This document shows positions 40,822 to 49,861 of a DNA stretch of 64,000 nt, piece by piece. Under the pieces are notes generated by a model that searched no databases, was not told the DNA's origin, and saw nothing but the letters and a program-made list of their open reading frames with translations. This stretch comes from Streptomyces broussonetiae (GTDB taxonomy: Bacteria; Actinomycetota; Actinomycetes; Streptomycetales; Streptomycetaceae): assembly GCF_009796285.1 (NCBI RefSeq), contig NZ_CP047020.1:8928001-8992000 (forward strand), given 5' to 3'. Each line of letters begins with the position of its first letter. Position 1 is the stretch's first letter. A program made the position numbers and the translations under genes.

Positions 40822-41913
40822 TCACACTGCCTTGCGTTGCCGCCTGATCGGTTCCCCCACGCGGTGCATGTGCACCAGGGCCTCGCGGTACGACTGGACG
40901 AGCCCGGTCTCGTGGTAGGGCACACCGATCTCCGCACAGTACGCGCGCACGACCACCTGGGCCCGCCGCAGATGGGGGGTGGGCATGCTCGGGAACAGGT
41001 GGTGCTCGATCTGGTAGTTGAGCCCGCCGAGCAGCACGTCGGTGAGCAGGCCGCCGCGCACGTTGCGGGAGGTGAGCACCTGGCGGCGCAGGAAGTCGGG
41101 CCGCTCGTCACCGCTGAGCGTGGGCATGCCCTTGTGGTTCGGCGCGAAGGTGCAGCCGAGGTAGACACCGAAGAGGCACTGGTGCACGGCGAGGAACGCC
41201 ACCGCCTTGCCGGGGGAGAGCACCAGGAACAGCGCGGACACATAGGCCGCGATGTGCACGAAGAGCAGTGCGCCCTCCAGCAGCCGCTTCTTCATCGAGG
41301 GCGAGCGCAGTGCCCTGACGCTCGCGACATGCAGGTTGAACCCCTCGAGCGTCAGCAGCGGGAAGAACAGCAGGGCCTGGTGACCGCCGACGAGCCGGGC
41401 CAGGCCCCGGCTGTTGCGGGCCTGTTCGGTGGACCACACGAGGATGTCCGGAGAGACATCGGGGTCGAGTTCCTCGTGGTTGGGGTTGGCGTGGTGGCGG
41501 GTGTGTTTGTTCATCCACCAGCCGTAGCTCATGCCGATCCCGAGGTTTCCGAAGAGCCGGCCCCAGATCTCGCTCCTGCGAGCGCTCCGGAAGACCTGTC
41601 GGTGCGCCAAGTCGTGTGCCACCAAAGCGGTTTGGCCGAACATCAGCGCAAGGAAGGCGGCCACCGCCAGCTGCCACCAGCTGTCGCCGAGGACGAGGAA
41701 GGCACCCCAGCCCGCGGCCAGCAGCGCGACCACCAGACCGAGCCGTGCCGTGTAGTAGCCGGGGCGCCGCTCGAGCAGACCAGCCTCGCTGACACGCCGG
41801 GACAGCCGGGCGAAGTCGCTGCCTGCGTCGGGGCGGGGCACTCCCGGGCCGGACGTACGGGAGCGGGCGGCAGGCGCTGCGGCCGGGACGGAGGTGTCGG
41901 TGGAAATCGTCAT
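40822..41913 (-). CDS. Fatty acid desaturase
   Basis: A 363-residue membrane-bound di-iron desaturase. The three His boxes are present: H100-DLA-H104, H137-TR-H140-H141, and QIEHH (in LNYQIEHHLFPSMPTP, near residue 316). Hydrophobic segments lie at about 58-90 and 195-260. It acts on acyl chains of membrane lipids; the class with a QxxHH third box includes front-end and acyl-lipid desaturases, though no cytochrome b5 domain is fused here. The N-terminal 30 residues are Ala/Ser/Pro-rich. No ferredoxin or reductase partner is adjacent. ATG 41913 gives a normal N-terminus. Confidence 0.94.
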   Translation of the reverse strand: MTISTDTSVPAAAPAARSRTSGPGVPRPDAGSDFARLSRRVSEAGLLERRPGYYTARLGLVVALLAAGWGAFLVLGDSWWQLAVAAFLALMFGQTALVAHDLAHRQVFRSARRSEIWGRLFGNLGIGMSYGWWMNKHTRHHANPNHEELDPDVSPDILVWSTEQARNSRGLARLVGGHQALLFFPLLTLEGFNLHVASVRALRSPSMKKRLLEGALLFVHIAAYVSALFLVLSPGKAVAFLAVHQCLFGVYLGCTFAPNHKGMPTLSGDERPDFLRRQVLTSRNVRGGLLTDVLLGGLNYQIEHHLFPSMPTPHLRRAQVVVRAYCAEIGVPYHETGLVQSYREALVHMHRVGEPIRRQRKAV

Positions 41914-41975
41914 GCAGACGAGTCTGCGAACGGCGCTCCGCCCGAAACAGCCTGCCAGTTACCGGACCCGTCCTG

Positions 41976-41995
41976 GGGCTGTCCCTACACAGCCC
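41976..41995. terminator. Small hairpin after the maleylacetate reductase gene
   Basis: GGGCTGT (41976-41982) and ACAGCCC (41989-41995) with a 6-base loop, about 65 bases past the stop at 42062. Moderate support. Confidence 0.45.
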
Positions 41996-42061
41996 GGGGT
42001 GGTGCCCCCACCCCGCACCCGTTGACCTGGCCGTTTTCGATGTCGGGGTGGGACCTGTCGG

Positions 42062-43117
42062 TCACCAGGCGTTCTCGAGAAGCCGCGTCACCGCGGCCGC
42101 GTCCGGTGTGCGTGGGTTGGGGTAGGGCTGCGCCGCGACCCGCTCCGCGACGGCCCGTAGTCCGTCGCGCGGTACGCCGAGGGCCTCGAGCGTGGTCGGG
42201 CCCGTGTGGCCGCGGGCCAGGTCCGCGACGACCGTCACCGGGTCGCCGCCGGTGATGCGGGCCAGTCTGGCGGCGGCTTTCGGGGCGGCGGGCAGGTTGA
42301 AGGCGAGGACGTGCGGGAGCAGCAGGGCGTGGAGTTCGGCGTGCGGCAGCTCGAAGGTTCCGCCGAGGGCGTGGGCGAGCTGGTGGTGCAGGCCCATCCG
42401 GGTCTGGGCCAGGCAGAGACCGGCGAGCCAGGCCGACTGCTGGAGGCGCTCGCGCCCGGAGAGTCTTGCGGGATCCGCGAGCACCGCCGGAAGGGTGGTG
42501 AGGATGCCGTCCGCGGCCTCGGTAGCCAGGGCGTCGCTCGCGGCGGTCGCGTTCGGCGCCCAGAGTGCCTCGACCGCGTGCGCAAGGGCGTTGAGCGCGC
42601 TGGTCAGGGTGAGGCCGGGTGGCATGCCGAGGGTCAGCTCCGGGTCGTAGACAACCGTACCGGGCGCGATGACCGGGTCGCGGCGGGTCGTCTTCACGCC
42701 GTCCTTCGTCTCGCCGAGGACCGGAGTCACCTCGGAGCCCGCGTACGTGGTGGGGACGGCCACCTGGGGCAGCCCGGTGCGCACCGACAGCGCCTTGGCC
42801 AGGCCGATGGCCGAGCCGCCGCCGAGGGCCACCACACTGTCCGCGTCCACCTCGCGCAGCAGCTCGAGCGCCTCGTCGGTGACGGCGACCGGGGTGTGCA
42901 CCACGGGCCGGTCGAAGCGCCCCGCCAGGCGGGGACCGAGGGCCCCTGCCAGGTCGTCGGCGACCGCCCGGGCCGAGCCCGACGCAATGAGCAACACCCG
43001 CCGGGAGCCGAGCCGTTCGGTCTCCTCGGGGACGGCGCGGCGGGCACCGGCACCGACGAGGACCCGGGAGGGCAGGGTCTCGTGGACGGTGATCTGCCCG
43101 GTGGCGCGCTCGGACAT
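42062..43117 (-). CDS. Maleylacetate reductase
   Basis: A 351-residue iron-type alcohol dehydrogenase of the maleylacetate reductase group, reducing maleylacetate to 3-oxoadipate with NAD(P)H. Landmarks are VVALGGGSAIGLAKALSVRT, VAVPTTYAGSEVTPVLGETK, LNALAHAVEALWAPNATA and LHHQLAHALGGTFELPHAEL, with metal-ligand-type His residues. ATG 43117 has GGAGG seven bases upstream. It lies 82 bases downstream of the hydroxyquinol dioxygenase gene on the same strand; together they turn hydroxyquinol into 3-oxoadipate, which enters central metabolism. Confidence 0.92.
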   Translation of the reverse strand: MSERATGQITVHETLPSRVLVGAGARRAVPEETERLGSRRVLLIASGSARAVADDLAGALGPRLAGRFDRPVVHTPVAVTDEALELLREVDADSVVALGGGSAIGLAKALSVRTGLPQVAVPTTYAGSEVTPVLGETKDGVKTTRRDPVIAPGTVVYDPELTLGMPPGLTLTSALNALAHAVEALWAPNATAASDALATEAADGILTTLPAVLADPARLSGRERLQQSAWLAGLCLAQTRMGLHHQLAHALGGTFELPHAELHALLLPHVLAFNLPAAPKAAARLARITGGDPVTVVADLARGHTGPTTLEALGVPRDGLRAVAERVAAQPYPNPRTPDAAAVTRLLENAW

Positions 43118-43199
43118 GGTCAAACCTCCGGTGATCTCGATGTGCCTGACGCAGCGTCAACACAGTGTGGTGCGGGCGCAGTCGGTTACGCCGGTTCGG

Positions 43200-44114
43200 T
43201 CAGGGCCGGGCCTCTCGGCGGACGGTGACGGGGAAGTCGGCATGGCGGAACGGGTTGGGCAGCCCGTGCCCGGCCGCCCGGGCCGGGTCGTCGACCTGGG
43301 CGAAGGTGCGGATCAGGCTCTCCTTGACGCCGAAGACGGCATCGGAGTCCAGATACGGCGACCCGTCCACGAACAGGTGGGTGGTCAGGGTACGGATGCC
43401 GGGCGCGGACACCTCGAGGTGGATGTGCGCGGCCCGGTAGGAGTGCCGCCCGGTGGCCTTGAGCAGGGTGCCCACCGGTCCGTCGGTGGGGACCGGGTAG
43501 TAGCGCGGCACGATGGTGCGGAACCAGAACCGGCCGTCGGCGTCGGCGGTGAACAGACCGCGCAGATTGCGCTCCGGGACCTCGCCGGGCCGCTGCACGT
43601 CGTAGAAGCCGTCCGCGTCGGCCTGCCACACGTCGATGCCCGCGCCCGCCACGGGCCGGCCGTCGGTGTCCACGACCCGGCCGGTGACCAGGCACGGTTC
43701 ACCGCCCCGGCCGGCCTCGTCAGTGCTGTCGCCAAGGCTGCGCGCAGGCGAGTCGACCATGTGGAAGGGGCCCTCCACGGTCGACTCGGTGAGCCGGCCG
43801 TCGGCCGGCTGGTTCACCGCGTCCACCAGCATCGACACACCCAGCACATCGGACAGCAGGATGAACTCCTGCCGGGTGTCGTCGCACTTCTGCCCGGTCT
43901 CGGTGAGAAAGCGGATGCCCGCGGCCCACTCCTCGGCGCTGAGTCCGACCTCCTTGACGAAGGCGTGCGTGTGCCGCACCAGGGAGGAGAGGATCTCCTT
44001 GAGGCGTTCGTCGGTCGTGCCGGCGAGGCTCGCGGCGACGATCTCCGCGGAGCGCTCCGCCTCGAACAGCCCCGACAGCGGGACGGCGCGCGCTTCCTGG
44101 GTGTCTTCGGTCAT
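43200..44114 (-). CDS. Intradiol ring-cleavage dioxygenase (hydroxyquinol 1,2-dioxygenase type)
   Basis: A 304-residue non-heme Fe(III) dioxygenase. The N-terminal dimerisation helices (SAEIVAASLAGTTDERLKEI) precede the catalytic sandwich. Iron ligands are likely Tyr in DGFYDVQ, Tyr in VPRYYPVP, and two His in RAAHIHLEV; TGRVVDTDGRPVAGAGIDVW is a family block. The pairing with maleylacetate reductase favours hydroxyquinol (1,2,4-benzenetriol) as substrate over catechol. No hydroxylase that would make hydroxyquinol (for example from resorcinol) is encoded nearby. The upstream gap of 276 bases has a CATAAT hexamer near 44200 on the minus strand, a possible -10. Confidence 0.92.
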   Translation of the reverse strand: MTEDTQEARAVPLSGLFEAERSAEIVAASLAGTTDERLKEILSSLVRHTHAFVKEVGLSAEEWAAGIRFLTETGQKCDDTRQEFILLSDVLGVSMLVDAVNQPADGRLTESTVEGPFHMVDSPARSLGDSTDEAGRGGEPCLVTGRVVDTDGRPVAGAGIDVWQADADGFYDVQRPGEVPERNLRGLFTADADGRFWFRTIVPRYYPVPTDGPVGTLLKATGRHSYRAAHIHLEVSAPGIRTLTTHLFVDGSPYLDSDAVFGVKESLIRTFAQVDDPARAAGHGLPNPFRHADFPVTVRREARP

Positions 44115-44390
44115 CTCTCGGCTTCCCGGCCCGCTGGGACGTGGTGGCGCCGCAGCCGGCCTGATGGTGGGGGATTACGGCAGGACCGGTGCCGAGCATT
44201 ATGAAACGCCGAGCCGCGGAGGAGAAGGACGGCCGCGACGGCCCGTCGACACGCACCTCGGCGTGACCGTGCGCGACGTTGCACGGGGATCGACGCGGAG
44301 AGCGGCCTGACGCTCGCCGCCGGGCTCCGTCCGGACGGCGACCGCTTGGTGCGCGCCCGGTGAGGAGCCGCCGGCCCGGTCCCGGCAGGC

Positions 44391-45050
44391 TCAGTGCGGC
44401 CTGACCAGCCCGGTCTCGTACGCGGCGATCACCAGCTGCACCCGGTCCCGGGCACCCAGTTTGGTGAACAGGCGTGAGACATGCGACTTGGCGGTGGCGA
44501 CACTGATGAAGAGGTCCTCGGCGATCTCGCTGTTGGACCGGCCGCGTCCGACCAGGGTCAGCACCTCGCGTTCCCGCTCGGTGATGCCGTCCAGGGCGCG
44601 GGCGGGGCGCTGCGGGGCGGCCGTGGTGCGGCCGGCGAAATCCGCGATCAGCCGGCGGGTCACCCCGGGGGCGATCAGCGCGTCTCCGGCGGCAACCACG
44701 CGGATCGCGCCGAGGATGTCGTCCAGCGCCATGTCCTTGACGACGAAGCCGCTCGCCCCGGCCCGCAGCGCGCCGTAGACGTGGTCGTCCTCGTCGAAGG
44801 TGGTCAGGACGAGGACACGCGCCGCCGTCGGGCCGGCCGTGATCCGGCGGGTGGCCTCGATACCGTCCATGCCGGGCATCCTGATGTCCATCACCACGAC
44901 GTCCGCCGCGACGGCCTCGACCAGGCGCACGGCCTCTTCACCGGTGGCGGCCTCGCCGACGACCTCCAGGTCGGGATGGTCGGTCATGAGCACGCGCAGC
45001 CCGGACCGCACCAGCGGCTGGTCGTCGGCGATGACGACCCGGGTCGTCAT
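44391..45050 (-). CDS. NarL/FixJ-family response regulator
   Basis: A 219-residue two-component regulator. The receiver domain holds the acidic pair in VVIADDQPLVRSGL, the phospho-acceptor Asp in VVMDIRMPGMDG (about residue 54), Thr in LVLTTFDEDD and Lys in GFVVKDMALDD. The LuxR-type HTH is ITEREREVLTLVGRGRSNSE then IAEDLFISVATAKSHVSRLF. Its start overlaps the kinase stop by four bases (ATGA), so the two are cotranslated. The probable target is the divergent ABC exporter. Confidence 0.95.
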   Translation of the reverse strand: MTTRVVIADDQPLVRSGLRVLMTDHPDLEVVGEAATGEEAVRLVEAVAADVVVMDIRMPGMDGIEATRRITAGPTAARVLVLTTFDEDDHVYGALRAGASGFVVKDMALDDILGAIRVVAAGDALIAPGVTRRLIADFAGRTTAAPQRPARALDGITEREREVLTLVGRGRSNSEIAEDLFISVATAKSHVSRLFTKLGARDRVQLVIAAYETGLVRPH

Positions 45051-46225
45051 CGGGCCGCCGCGACGTCGGCGCCCTCAGGCAGCGGCAGCCGCGCCACCAC
45101 CCGGAAGCCGCCCTCCGGACGCGGCCCGGCGCTGAGCCGGCCCCGCAACAGCCCCACCCGCTCCCGCATGCCGATGATGCCGAAGCCATGCCCCGGACCG
45201 GGCACACCGGTACCGCGCCCGTCGTCGACGATCTCCACCGTCAGTTCCTCGCCCCCGTACCCGACGGCCACCCGGCAGTGCCCGGTGCCCGCGTGGCGGA
45301 CCACGTTGGTCAGCGCCTCCTGCACGATACGGTAGGCGGCCAGATCCAGGTCGGCCGGCAAGGGCCGCTGCTCCCCGCTGACCCGAACCTCGACCAGCAC
45401 TCCCGCGTCCGCGGTGGCCGCCGCCAGCCGTTCGAGGTCCGCGAGACCCGGCGTGGGCGCGAGCGCCTCCCACTCGGCGCCCGTCATGTCCGGCTCGGCC
45501 TGACGCAGCGCCACCAGGGTGCGCCGTAGGCCGGTCAGGCTCTGCCGGCTGGTGGCCTCAATGGCCCGCAACGCCGCGCGCGCCTCCTCGGGCTGAGTGT
45601 CGATGACCCGGCTGCCCACCCCGGCCTGGATGGTGACGATGCCGACGCTGTGCGCGACCATGTCGTGCAACTCCCTTGCGATCCGCAGCCGTTCGGCCGT
45701 GACGGCCTCCGCCACCTCCTGGGCGCGCAGTGCCACCGCGTGCTCACGGCGTTCGCGCATCAGCAGCGCGACCGTGCAGGACGCGACCAGCGCCAGCAGG
45801 CCGATGACACCGTTGAGGGTCAGATAGTCCCCGTGGGAGAAGGTGCCGATCACCAGCGCCTGCACGGTGAACGCCACGGCCACGGTGAACAGGCCGACCC
45901 GCCGGGTGCGGGCGGCGACGATGCATCCGAGGACGAGGTCCACCGCCAGGAACGACAGGAACGGAGCTTGGTACGACAAGGTCAGCGTCCCGACGTGAGG
46001 GCGTTGCGGGACGACCACCACAGCGGTGGCCCCGAGCAGTGTCAGCGCCAGAGCCGCCGACGGGTGCCGCCGCACCACACCGGCCAGCACGCTCACCGCC
46101 AGCAGCGCCCCCGTGGCATGCAGGACACCCGAGGCCCGCGGCGCGCCCGCCACCAGGACCAGCACCAGGAAGACGTACAGCATGCCGCACGCCCAGTCCG
46201 CGACCGTCGTTCGTGTGGTGATCAT
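45047..46225 (-). CDS. Membrane sensor histidine kinase (HisKA_3 class)
   Basis: A 392-residue kinase with five or six membrane segments in the first 150 residues and no large outside domain, typical of DesK/LiaS-like intramembrane sensors. The phospho-acceptor His is in LRIARELHDMVAHSVGIV (about residue 191). The ATPase domain has N-box IVQEALTNVVRHA, D-box EIVDDGRGTG and GFGIIGMRERVGLLRGRL. Such kinases often sense membrane stress or antibiotics and act with an ABC exporter, present divergently 130 bases away. ATG 46225 fits the first membrane segment. Confidence 0.94.
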   Translation of the reverse strand: MITTRTTVADWACGMLYVFLVLVLVAGAPRASGVLHATGALLAVSVLAGVVRRHPSAALALTLLGATAVVVVPQRPHVGTLTLSYQAPFLSFLAVDLVLGCIVAARTRRVGLFTVAVAFTVQALVIGTFSHGDYLTLNGVIGLLALVASCTVALLMRERREHAVALRAQEVAEAVTAERLRIARELHDMVAHSVGIVTIQAGVGSRVIDTQPEEARAALRAIEATSRQSLTGLRRTLVALRQAEPDMTGAEWEALAPTPGLADLERLAAATADAGVLVEVRVSGEQRPLPADLDLAAYRIVQEALTNVVRHAGTGHCRVAVGYGGEELTVEIVDDGRGTGVPGPGHGFGIIGMRERVGLLRGRLSAGPRPEGGFRVVARLPLPEGADVAAAR

Positions 46226-46356
46226 GCGGCGAGACTAACCAGCCGTCACCCGCCCGGCATCGGCCCGGGGATGTACACCTGTGGGCCCCTGAGGCGGCGG
46301 CCATTGCCGTCCACGGCCCGATGCCCGGGCGCTGCGCCGCCCGGCACGGTGGTCTC

Positions 46357-47277
46357 GTGATCGAAGTCAGCGAACTCACCAAGCGCTACGGCGGCAGTAC
46401 GGCCGTCGACGGCCTGTCCTTCACCGTGCGACCGGGCCGGGTATCCGGATTCCTCGGACCCAACGGAGCCGGCAAAACCACCACCTTGCGGATGATCCTC
46501 GGCCTGGACACACCGACGGCCGGCACCGCCACCGTCGGCGGTGTGCCCTTCCGCGGCCACGCGCGCGGACTGCGGCACGTGGGCGCCCTCCTGGACGCCA
46601 CCCACGTCCACGGCGGACGCACCGCGACGGCCCATCTGTCCGCGCTCGCCCGCAGCAACGGCATCCCGCCGCGTCGGGTGACGGAGGTGGTCGAAGAAGT
46701 GGGGCTGGCCGCTGCGGCGAAGCGCCGTATCGGCGGGTTCTCGCTCGGCATGAAACAGCGGCTGGGCATCGCGACCGCCCTGCTCGGCGACCCGCCGGTC
46801 CTGATGTTCGACGAGCCGACCAACGGCATGGACCCGGAAGGCGTTCTGTGGGTACGACTGCTGTTCCGGCGCCTGGCGGCCGAGGGCCGCACCGTCTTCC
46901 TCTCCAGCCATCTGATGTCGGAGATGGAGAACACCGCCGACGACCTCGTTGTCATCGGCCGGGGCCGGCTGATCGCCGCCGAGCCGCTGGCGGACTTCGC
47001 CGCCCGCGGCACCCGTCCGGGTGTGGTCGTCGCCAGCCCGCGTGCCGGGGAACTGGCGGCGGTCCTGACCCGGGCAGGCGCGTCGGTCGCACCGCGGGGC
47101 CGGGCGCAAGCCGGAGGAATCGTCGTCACCGGCCTGTCCGCGGAACGGATCGGAGCGCTCGCGCTGCAGCACCGGATCCAGTTGAACGAGCTGACACCAC
47201 AGACCGCCTCGCTGGAGGAGGCCTTCATGGAACTGACCGCGGACAGCGTCGAACATCTGGCGGGACAGCGCCGATGA
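46357..47277 (+). CDS. ABC transporter ATP-binding protein (DrrA/CcmA-like)
   Basis: A 306-residue ATPase. Walker A is GPNGAGKTTT (about residues 37-46), the signature is FSLGMKQRLGIA, Walker B is PPVLMFDEPTNGMDPEG, and the switch His is in LSSHLMSEM. The layout, with a C-terminal extension of about 90 residues, is that of DrrA/BcrA-type drug or lipid exporters. GTG 46357 was chosen by homology (IEVSELTKRYGG). The stop overlaps the permease start (ATGA). It diverges from the sensor kinase, a common arrangement in which the two-component pair induces the exporter. Confidence 0.94.
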   Translation: MIEVSELTKRYGGSTAVDGLSFTVRPGRVSGFLGPNGAGKTTTLRMILGLDTPTAGTATVGGVPFRGHARGLRHVGALLDATHVHGGRTATAHLSALARSNGIPPRRVTEVVEEVGLAAAAKRRIGGFSLGMKQRLGIATALLGDPPVLMFDEPTNGMDPEGVLWVRLLFRRLAAEGRTVFLSSHLMSEMENTADDLVVIGRGRLIAAEPLADFAARGTRPGVVVASPRAGELAAVLTRAGASVAPRGRAQAGGIVVTGLSAERIGALALQHRIQLNELTPQTASLEEAFMELTADSVEHLAGQRR

Positions 47278-48197
47278 AACGGTCGATGAACACGCCGCCG
47301 TCACTCTCCCCGACCCCGACCCCGGCCCCGGCCCCGGCCCCGGCCCCGGCCTCGATTCAAGCCTCGACGCCGGGTCCGAACTCGAGTGTCGCCGAACCCC
47401 CCGCCCGCTTCGCCGACTTGATCGCCTCCGAGTGGATCAAGACGCGTTCGCTGCGCTCGACATGGTGGACGGTCGCCCTCGCCGCCCTCTTCGCCCTTGG
47501 ATCCGCGGCGGTGGCGGCCCTGGCGGACTACCGCAACCTGGCGGGCGTCGGCACCGGAGCGCACCAGCCGCCCGGTTTCCTGCCCTTCGACGCGTATCCG
47601 CCGGCCGGTTGCATGACGCTGATGCTCGTCGCCGGCGGTGTCGGCGCCATCACCGTGGTGAGCGAGTACGGCAGCGGTCTGATCCGCACCACCACCGTGG
47701 CCGTACCCGCCCGCGGCTCGGTCGTCCTGGCCAAGGCGACCGTCACCGCGCTGCTGTGGACCGTCGTGGGTACGGCGGTCTCCTTCGCCTCTTTCTTCGT
47801 CTCCCAGGCCATCCTGGACGGGCGGCACGCCGGAGTCGCGCTCACCCATCCCGGAGTGGCGCGCGCACTGGTGGCGTCCGCGCTGCTGGCCCTCGTCTGC
47901 GCGCTGACCGGTCTGGGCCTGGGCGTCCTGATCCGGCACAGCGCCGCGACGACGGCCGTCTGTGCCTTCACGCTGCTGATGCTGCCCACGGTCTTCTCAC
48001 CGAGCAAGCGGTGGTCCGCAGACGTCAACCACGCCATGGTCGCCACCGCCTGGCGGCGCCTGGTCCAGAACTGGCAACCGGATCCCCACGCCCCCGTGTT
48101 CAGCGCCACGGTGTCCGGTTCCTGGCTCGTGTACGGGCTGTGGCCGCTGATCACGGTCGTTCTCGCGGTGCTGGCGGTCAGGCGCCGGGACGTGTGA
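47274..48197 (+). CDS. ABC-2-type transporter permease
   Basis: A 307-residue permease with about six membrane segments (LAALFALGSAAVAALADY, TLMLVAGGVGAITVVSE, LLWTVVGTAVSFASFFVSQA, ALVASALLALVCALTGLGLG and the final LWPLITVVLAVLAVRRRD). It follows the ATPase with a four-base overlap. The first 45 residues are an unusual Pro-Ala/Pro-Thr dipeptide-repeat tail encoded by a hexanucleotide repeat; most relatives start directly at the region equivalent to LIASEWIKTRSLRSTWW. ATG 47274 is kept because of the overlap with the ATPase; ATG 47286 is also possible. Confidence 0.93.
   Translation: MKRSMNTPPSLSPTPTPAPAPAPAPASIQASTPGPNSSVAEPPARFADLIASEWIKTRSLRSTWWTVALAALFALGSAAVAALADYRNLAGVGTGAHQPPGFLPFDAYPPAGCMTLMLVAGGVGAITVVSEYGSGLIRTTTVAVPARGSVVLAKATVTALLWTVVGTAVSFASFFVSQAILDGRHAGVALTHPGVARALVASALLALVCALTGLGLGVLIRHSAATTAVCAFTLLMLPTVFSPSKRWSADVNHAMVATAWRRLVQNWQPDPHAPVFSATVSGSWLVYGLWPLITVVLAVLAVRRRDV
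47308..47349 (+). repeat. Seven CCCCGR hexamers in the permease gene
   Basis: Two CCCCGA followed by five CCCCGG units, coding for Pro-Thr and Pro-Ala dipeptides in the cytoplasmic tail of the permease. In-frame slippage would only vary tail length. Confidence 0.85.
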
Positions 48198-48227
48198 CGT
48201 CGGCGGGCGAGGCCCGGTGACGTGCCG

Positions 48228-49508
48228 TCAGCGCAGGACCGTGACCCAGGAGGTGGGTGAGAGGTCCGTTCCGGTCAGCGCCCGCTGGAGCGAGGCAGTC
48301 GCCGAGCGGGCCGAAGCCGGTGTGGCCGAGGGGCACAGGGCGGTGACGACGTGGTGGTTCAGGGCGTCGTCGATCGCGCTGGGTTCGAAGCCGGTGCCGT
48401 CGGACTTGAGGCGCTCGTACTTCATGAGGTTCCAGCCCGCGGCGACCTGGCGCCTGCCGTCGGGGCTGGACAGGGCGATGGTGCCGGCGCCGAAGACCGC
48501 GCCGTCGTGTCCCCAGAAGCGGCCGCAGCCGGGAATGTCGAGGGCGTAGATGCCGAGTCCGTAGTCCATTCCGGTCGCGGGGACCGTGGTCTGCATCTGT
48601 TTGAGGGCGGCCGGTCCGACGAGCTGTCCGCCGAGCAGGGCGCGGTAGAACCGGTTCAGGTCCTCGGTGGTGGAGACGACCGCCCCGGCCGTGTAGGCCC
48701 AGGACATGTCGTAGACGCTGTAGTCGCGCGGCGGATCGATCAGCCCGTAGAAGTTCTCGTACATACGGGCGTGCGGGCCCTGGATGTACGGGGTGCGCGG
48801 GTAGGAGGTGTGCCGCAGCCCGGCCCGGTCGATGACGTGGCGGGTGATGTACGTCTCCGGGTCCTGGCCGGTGACTCTGGCGAGCAGCAGCCCGGCGATG
48901 ACGTAGTTGGTGTTGGAGTACGACCACTTCTCGCCGGGGCGTCCGGTGGTGGGCGCGGCCAGGCCGAGCCGGACCAGTTCCTCGGGTGCGATGGAGCGGA
49001 AGCGGTCCTCGTCGAGGCTGGCGGTCGAACCGTGCGCGAGCGAGGGGAAGGCGCCGAGGACGTAGTCGCCGATGCCGCTGGTGTGGTCGAGGAGCATGCG
49101 GACGGTGATCTCGCGGCCGCGCTCCCCCGGGATCAGGTCCGGCAGGTAGTCGCCGATGGGCGCGTCGAGGTCGATCCGGCCGCGCTCGACCTGCTGGAGC
49201 ACGGCCACGGCGGTGAAGGTCTTGCTGATGCTGCCGATCCGCTGCCGCATGCCCGGCTGCACCGGGCGTCCCGTGTCCACGTCGGCGACTCCGGCCGCGC
49301 CGGTCCACCGGTCGGAGCCGTCGCGCGCCGAGGACTGGATGCCGTACATGCCCGCGTCGTGGACGGCGGCGAGCGACCGGTCGAGCGCCGGCCTGTCCAG
49401 CGCGGCCGGCCCGGCCGTGGGTCTCGCGTCGGCGGAGGCGGCCGGTGCCGCGACGGTCAGCAGCAGCGTGGCGCTCAGGGCGGTTGCGACTAACCGGGAG
49501 ATGCGCAA
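48228..49508 (-). CDS. Exported serine hydrolase (D-Ala-D-Ala carboxypeptidase / class C beta-lactamase fold)
   Basis: A 426-residue secreted serine hydrolase. A signal peptide (RISRLVATALSATLLLTVAA with ASA before the mature part) starts at TTG 49508, which has GGAAGAGG eight bases upstream; ATG 49550 would add 14 residues in front of it and lacks a spaced site. Active-site motifs are S-x-x-K in GSISKTFTAVAVLQ, Y-x-N in SYSNTNYVIAG and H-x-G in FWGHDGAVFG. The class includes DD-carboxypeptidases and esterases acting outside the cell; a role in peptidoglycan trimming or self-protection is possible. It converges with the ABC permease gene, 30 bases apart. Confidence 0.92.
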   Translation of the reverse strand: MRISRLVATALSATLLLTVAAPAASADARPTAGPAALDRPALDRSLAAVHDAGMYGIQSSARDGSDRWTGAAGVADVDTGRPVQPGMRQRIGSISKTFTAVAVLQQVERGRIDLDAPIGDYLPDLIPGERGREITVRMLLDHTSGIGDYVLGAFPSLAHGSTASLDEDRFRSIAPEELVRLGLAAPTTGRPGEKWSYSNTNYVIAGLLLARVTGQDPETYITRHVIDRAGLRHTSYPRTPYIQGPHARMYENFYGLIDPPRDYSVYDMSWAYTAGAVVSTTEDLNRFYRALLGGQLVGPAALKQMQTTVPATGMDYGLGIYALDIPGCGRFWGHDGAVFGAGTIALSSPDGRRQVAAGWNLMKYERLKSDGTGFEPSAIDDALNHHVVTALCPSATPASARSATASLQRALTGTDLSPTSWVTVLR

Positions 49509-49550
49509 GGCGGGTACCTCTTCCGTGACGGCCGAACATGACCCGAACAT

Positions 49551-49861
49551 CCTCGTGTGTCATGGATGGGCCGCACCTCCTCCGCAGGGATGATCAACAG
49601 CGGTACGCGCGTGTGGCCGGCGGAGGTGGAACCACTCCTGCTCCAGGAGGAGGTGCCGGGGTGCGTCGCATACCCGTACGCGGAGTCGACCTTGAGGCGC
49701 CGCACAGCCGCACGGCGAGGGGACCGGGTCACACCCCGGCTTTTGATCACGTGCCCCTCGCCCGCGCCGGGCAGGGGAATGGCACGGCGTCCCGTGCTGT
49801 TGTGCACGATGGCTGACATGCTCGGGCCAAGATCGAGTATGTGGGTGAAAGGAGAGACACC
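49551..49861. other. Intergenic region before rpmG, possible gene scrap
   Basis: A plus-strand frame from about 49587 reads MINSGTRVWPAEVEPLLLQE, which resembles the C-terminal hinge of AMP-dependent acyl-CoA synthetases, but nothing before or after supports it. No clear Zur-type box (a TGAAAATnATTTTCA-like dyad) is seen before rpmG. GAGTAT at 49834-49839 could be a -10. Confidence 0.35.

Noticed and set aside
44260..44366. Protein-like scrap ending GLTLAAGLRPDGDRLVRAR before the response regulator
   Set aside because: Short, frame-broken and not assignable to a family.
49587..49690. Acyl-CoA synthetase hinge-like peptide MINSGTRVWPAEVE
   Set aside because: Only about 15 residues look right and there is no continuation; too weak to call a pseudogene.
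49700..49861. Zur box upstream of the cysteine-free L33 gene
   Set aside because: No TGAAAATnATTTTCA-like dyad; only a TGAAAGG that belongs to the ribosome binding site.
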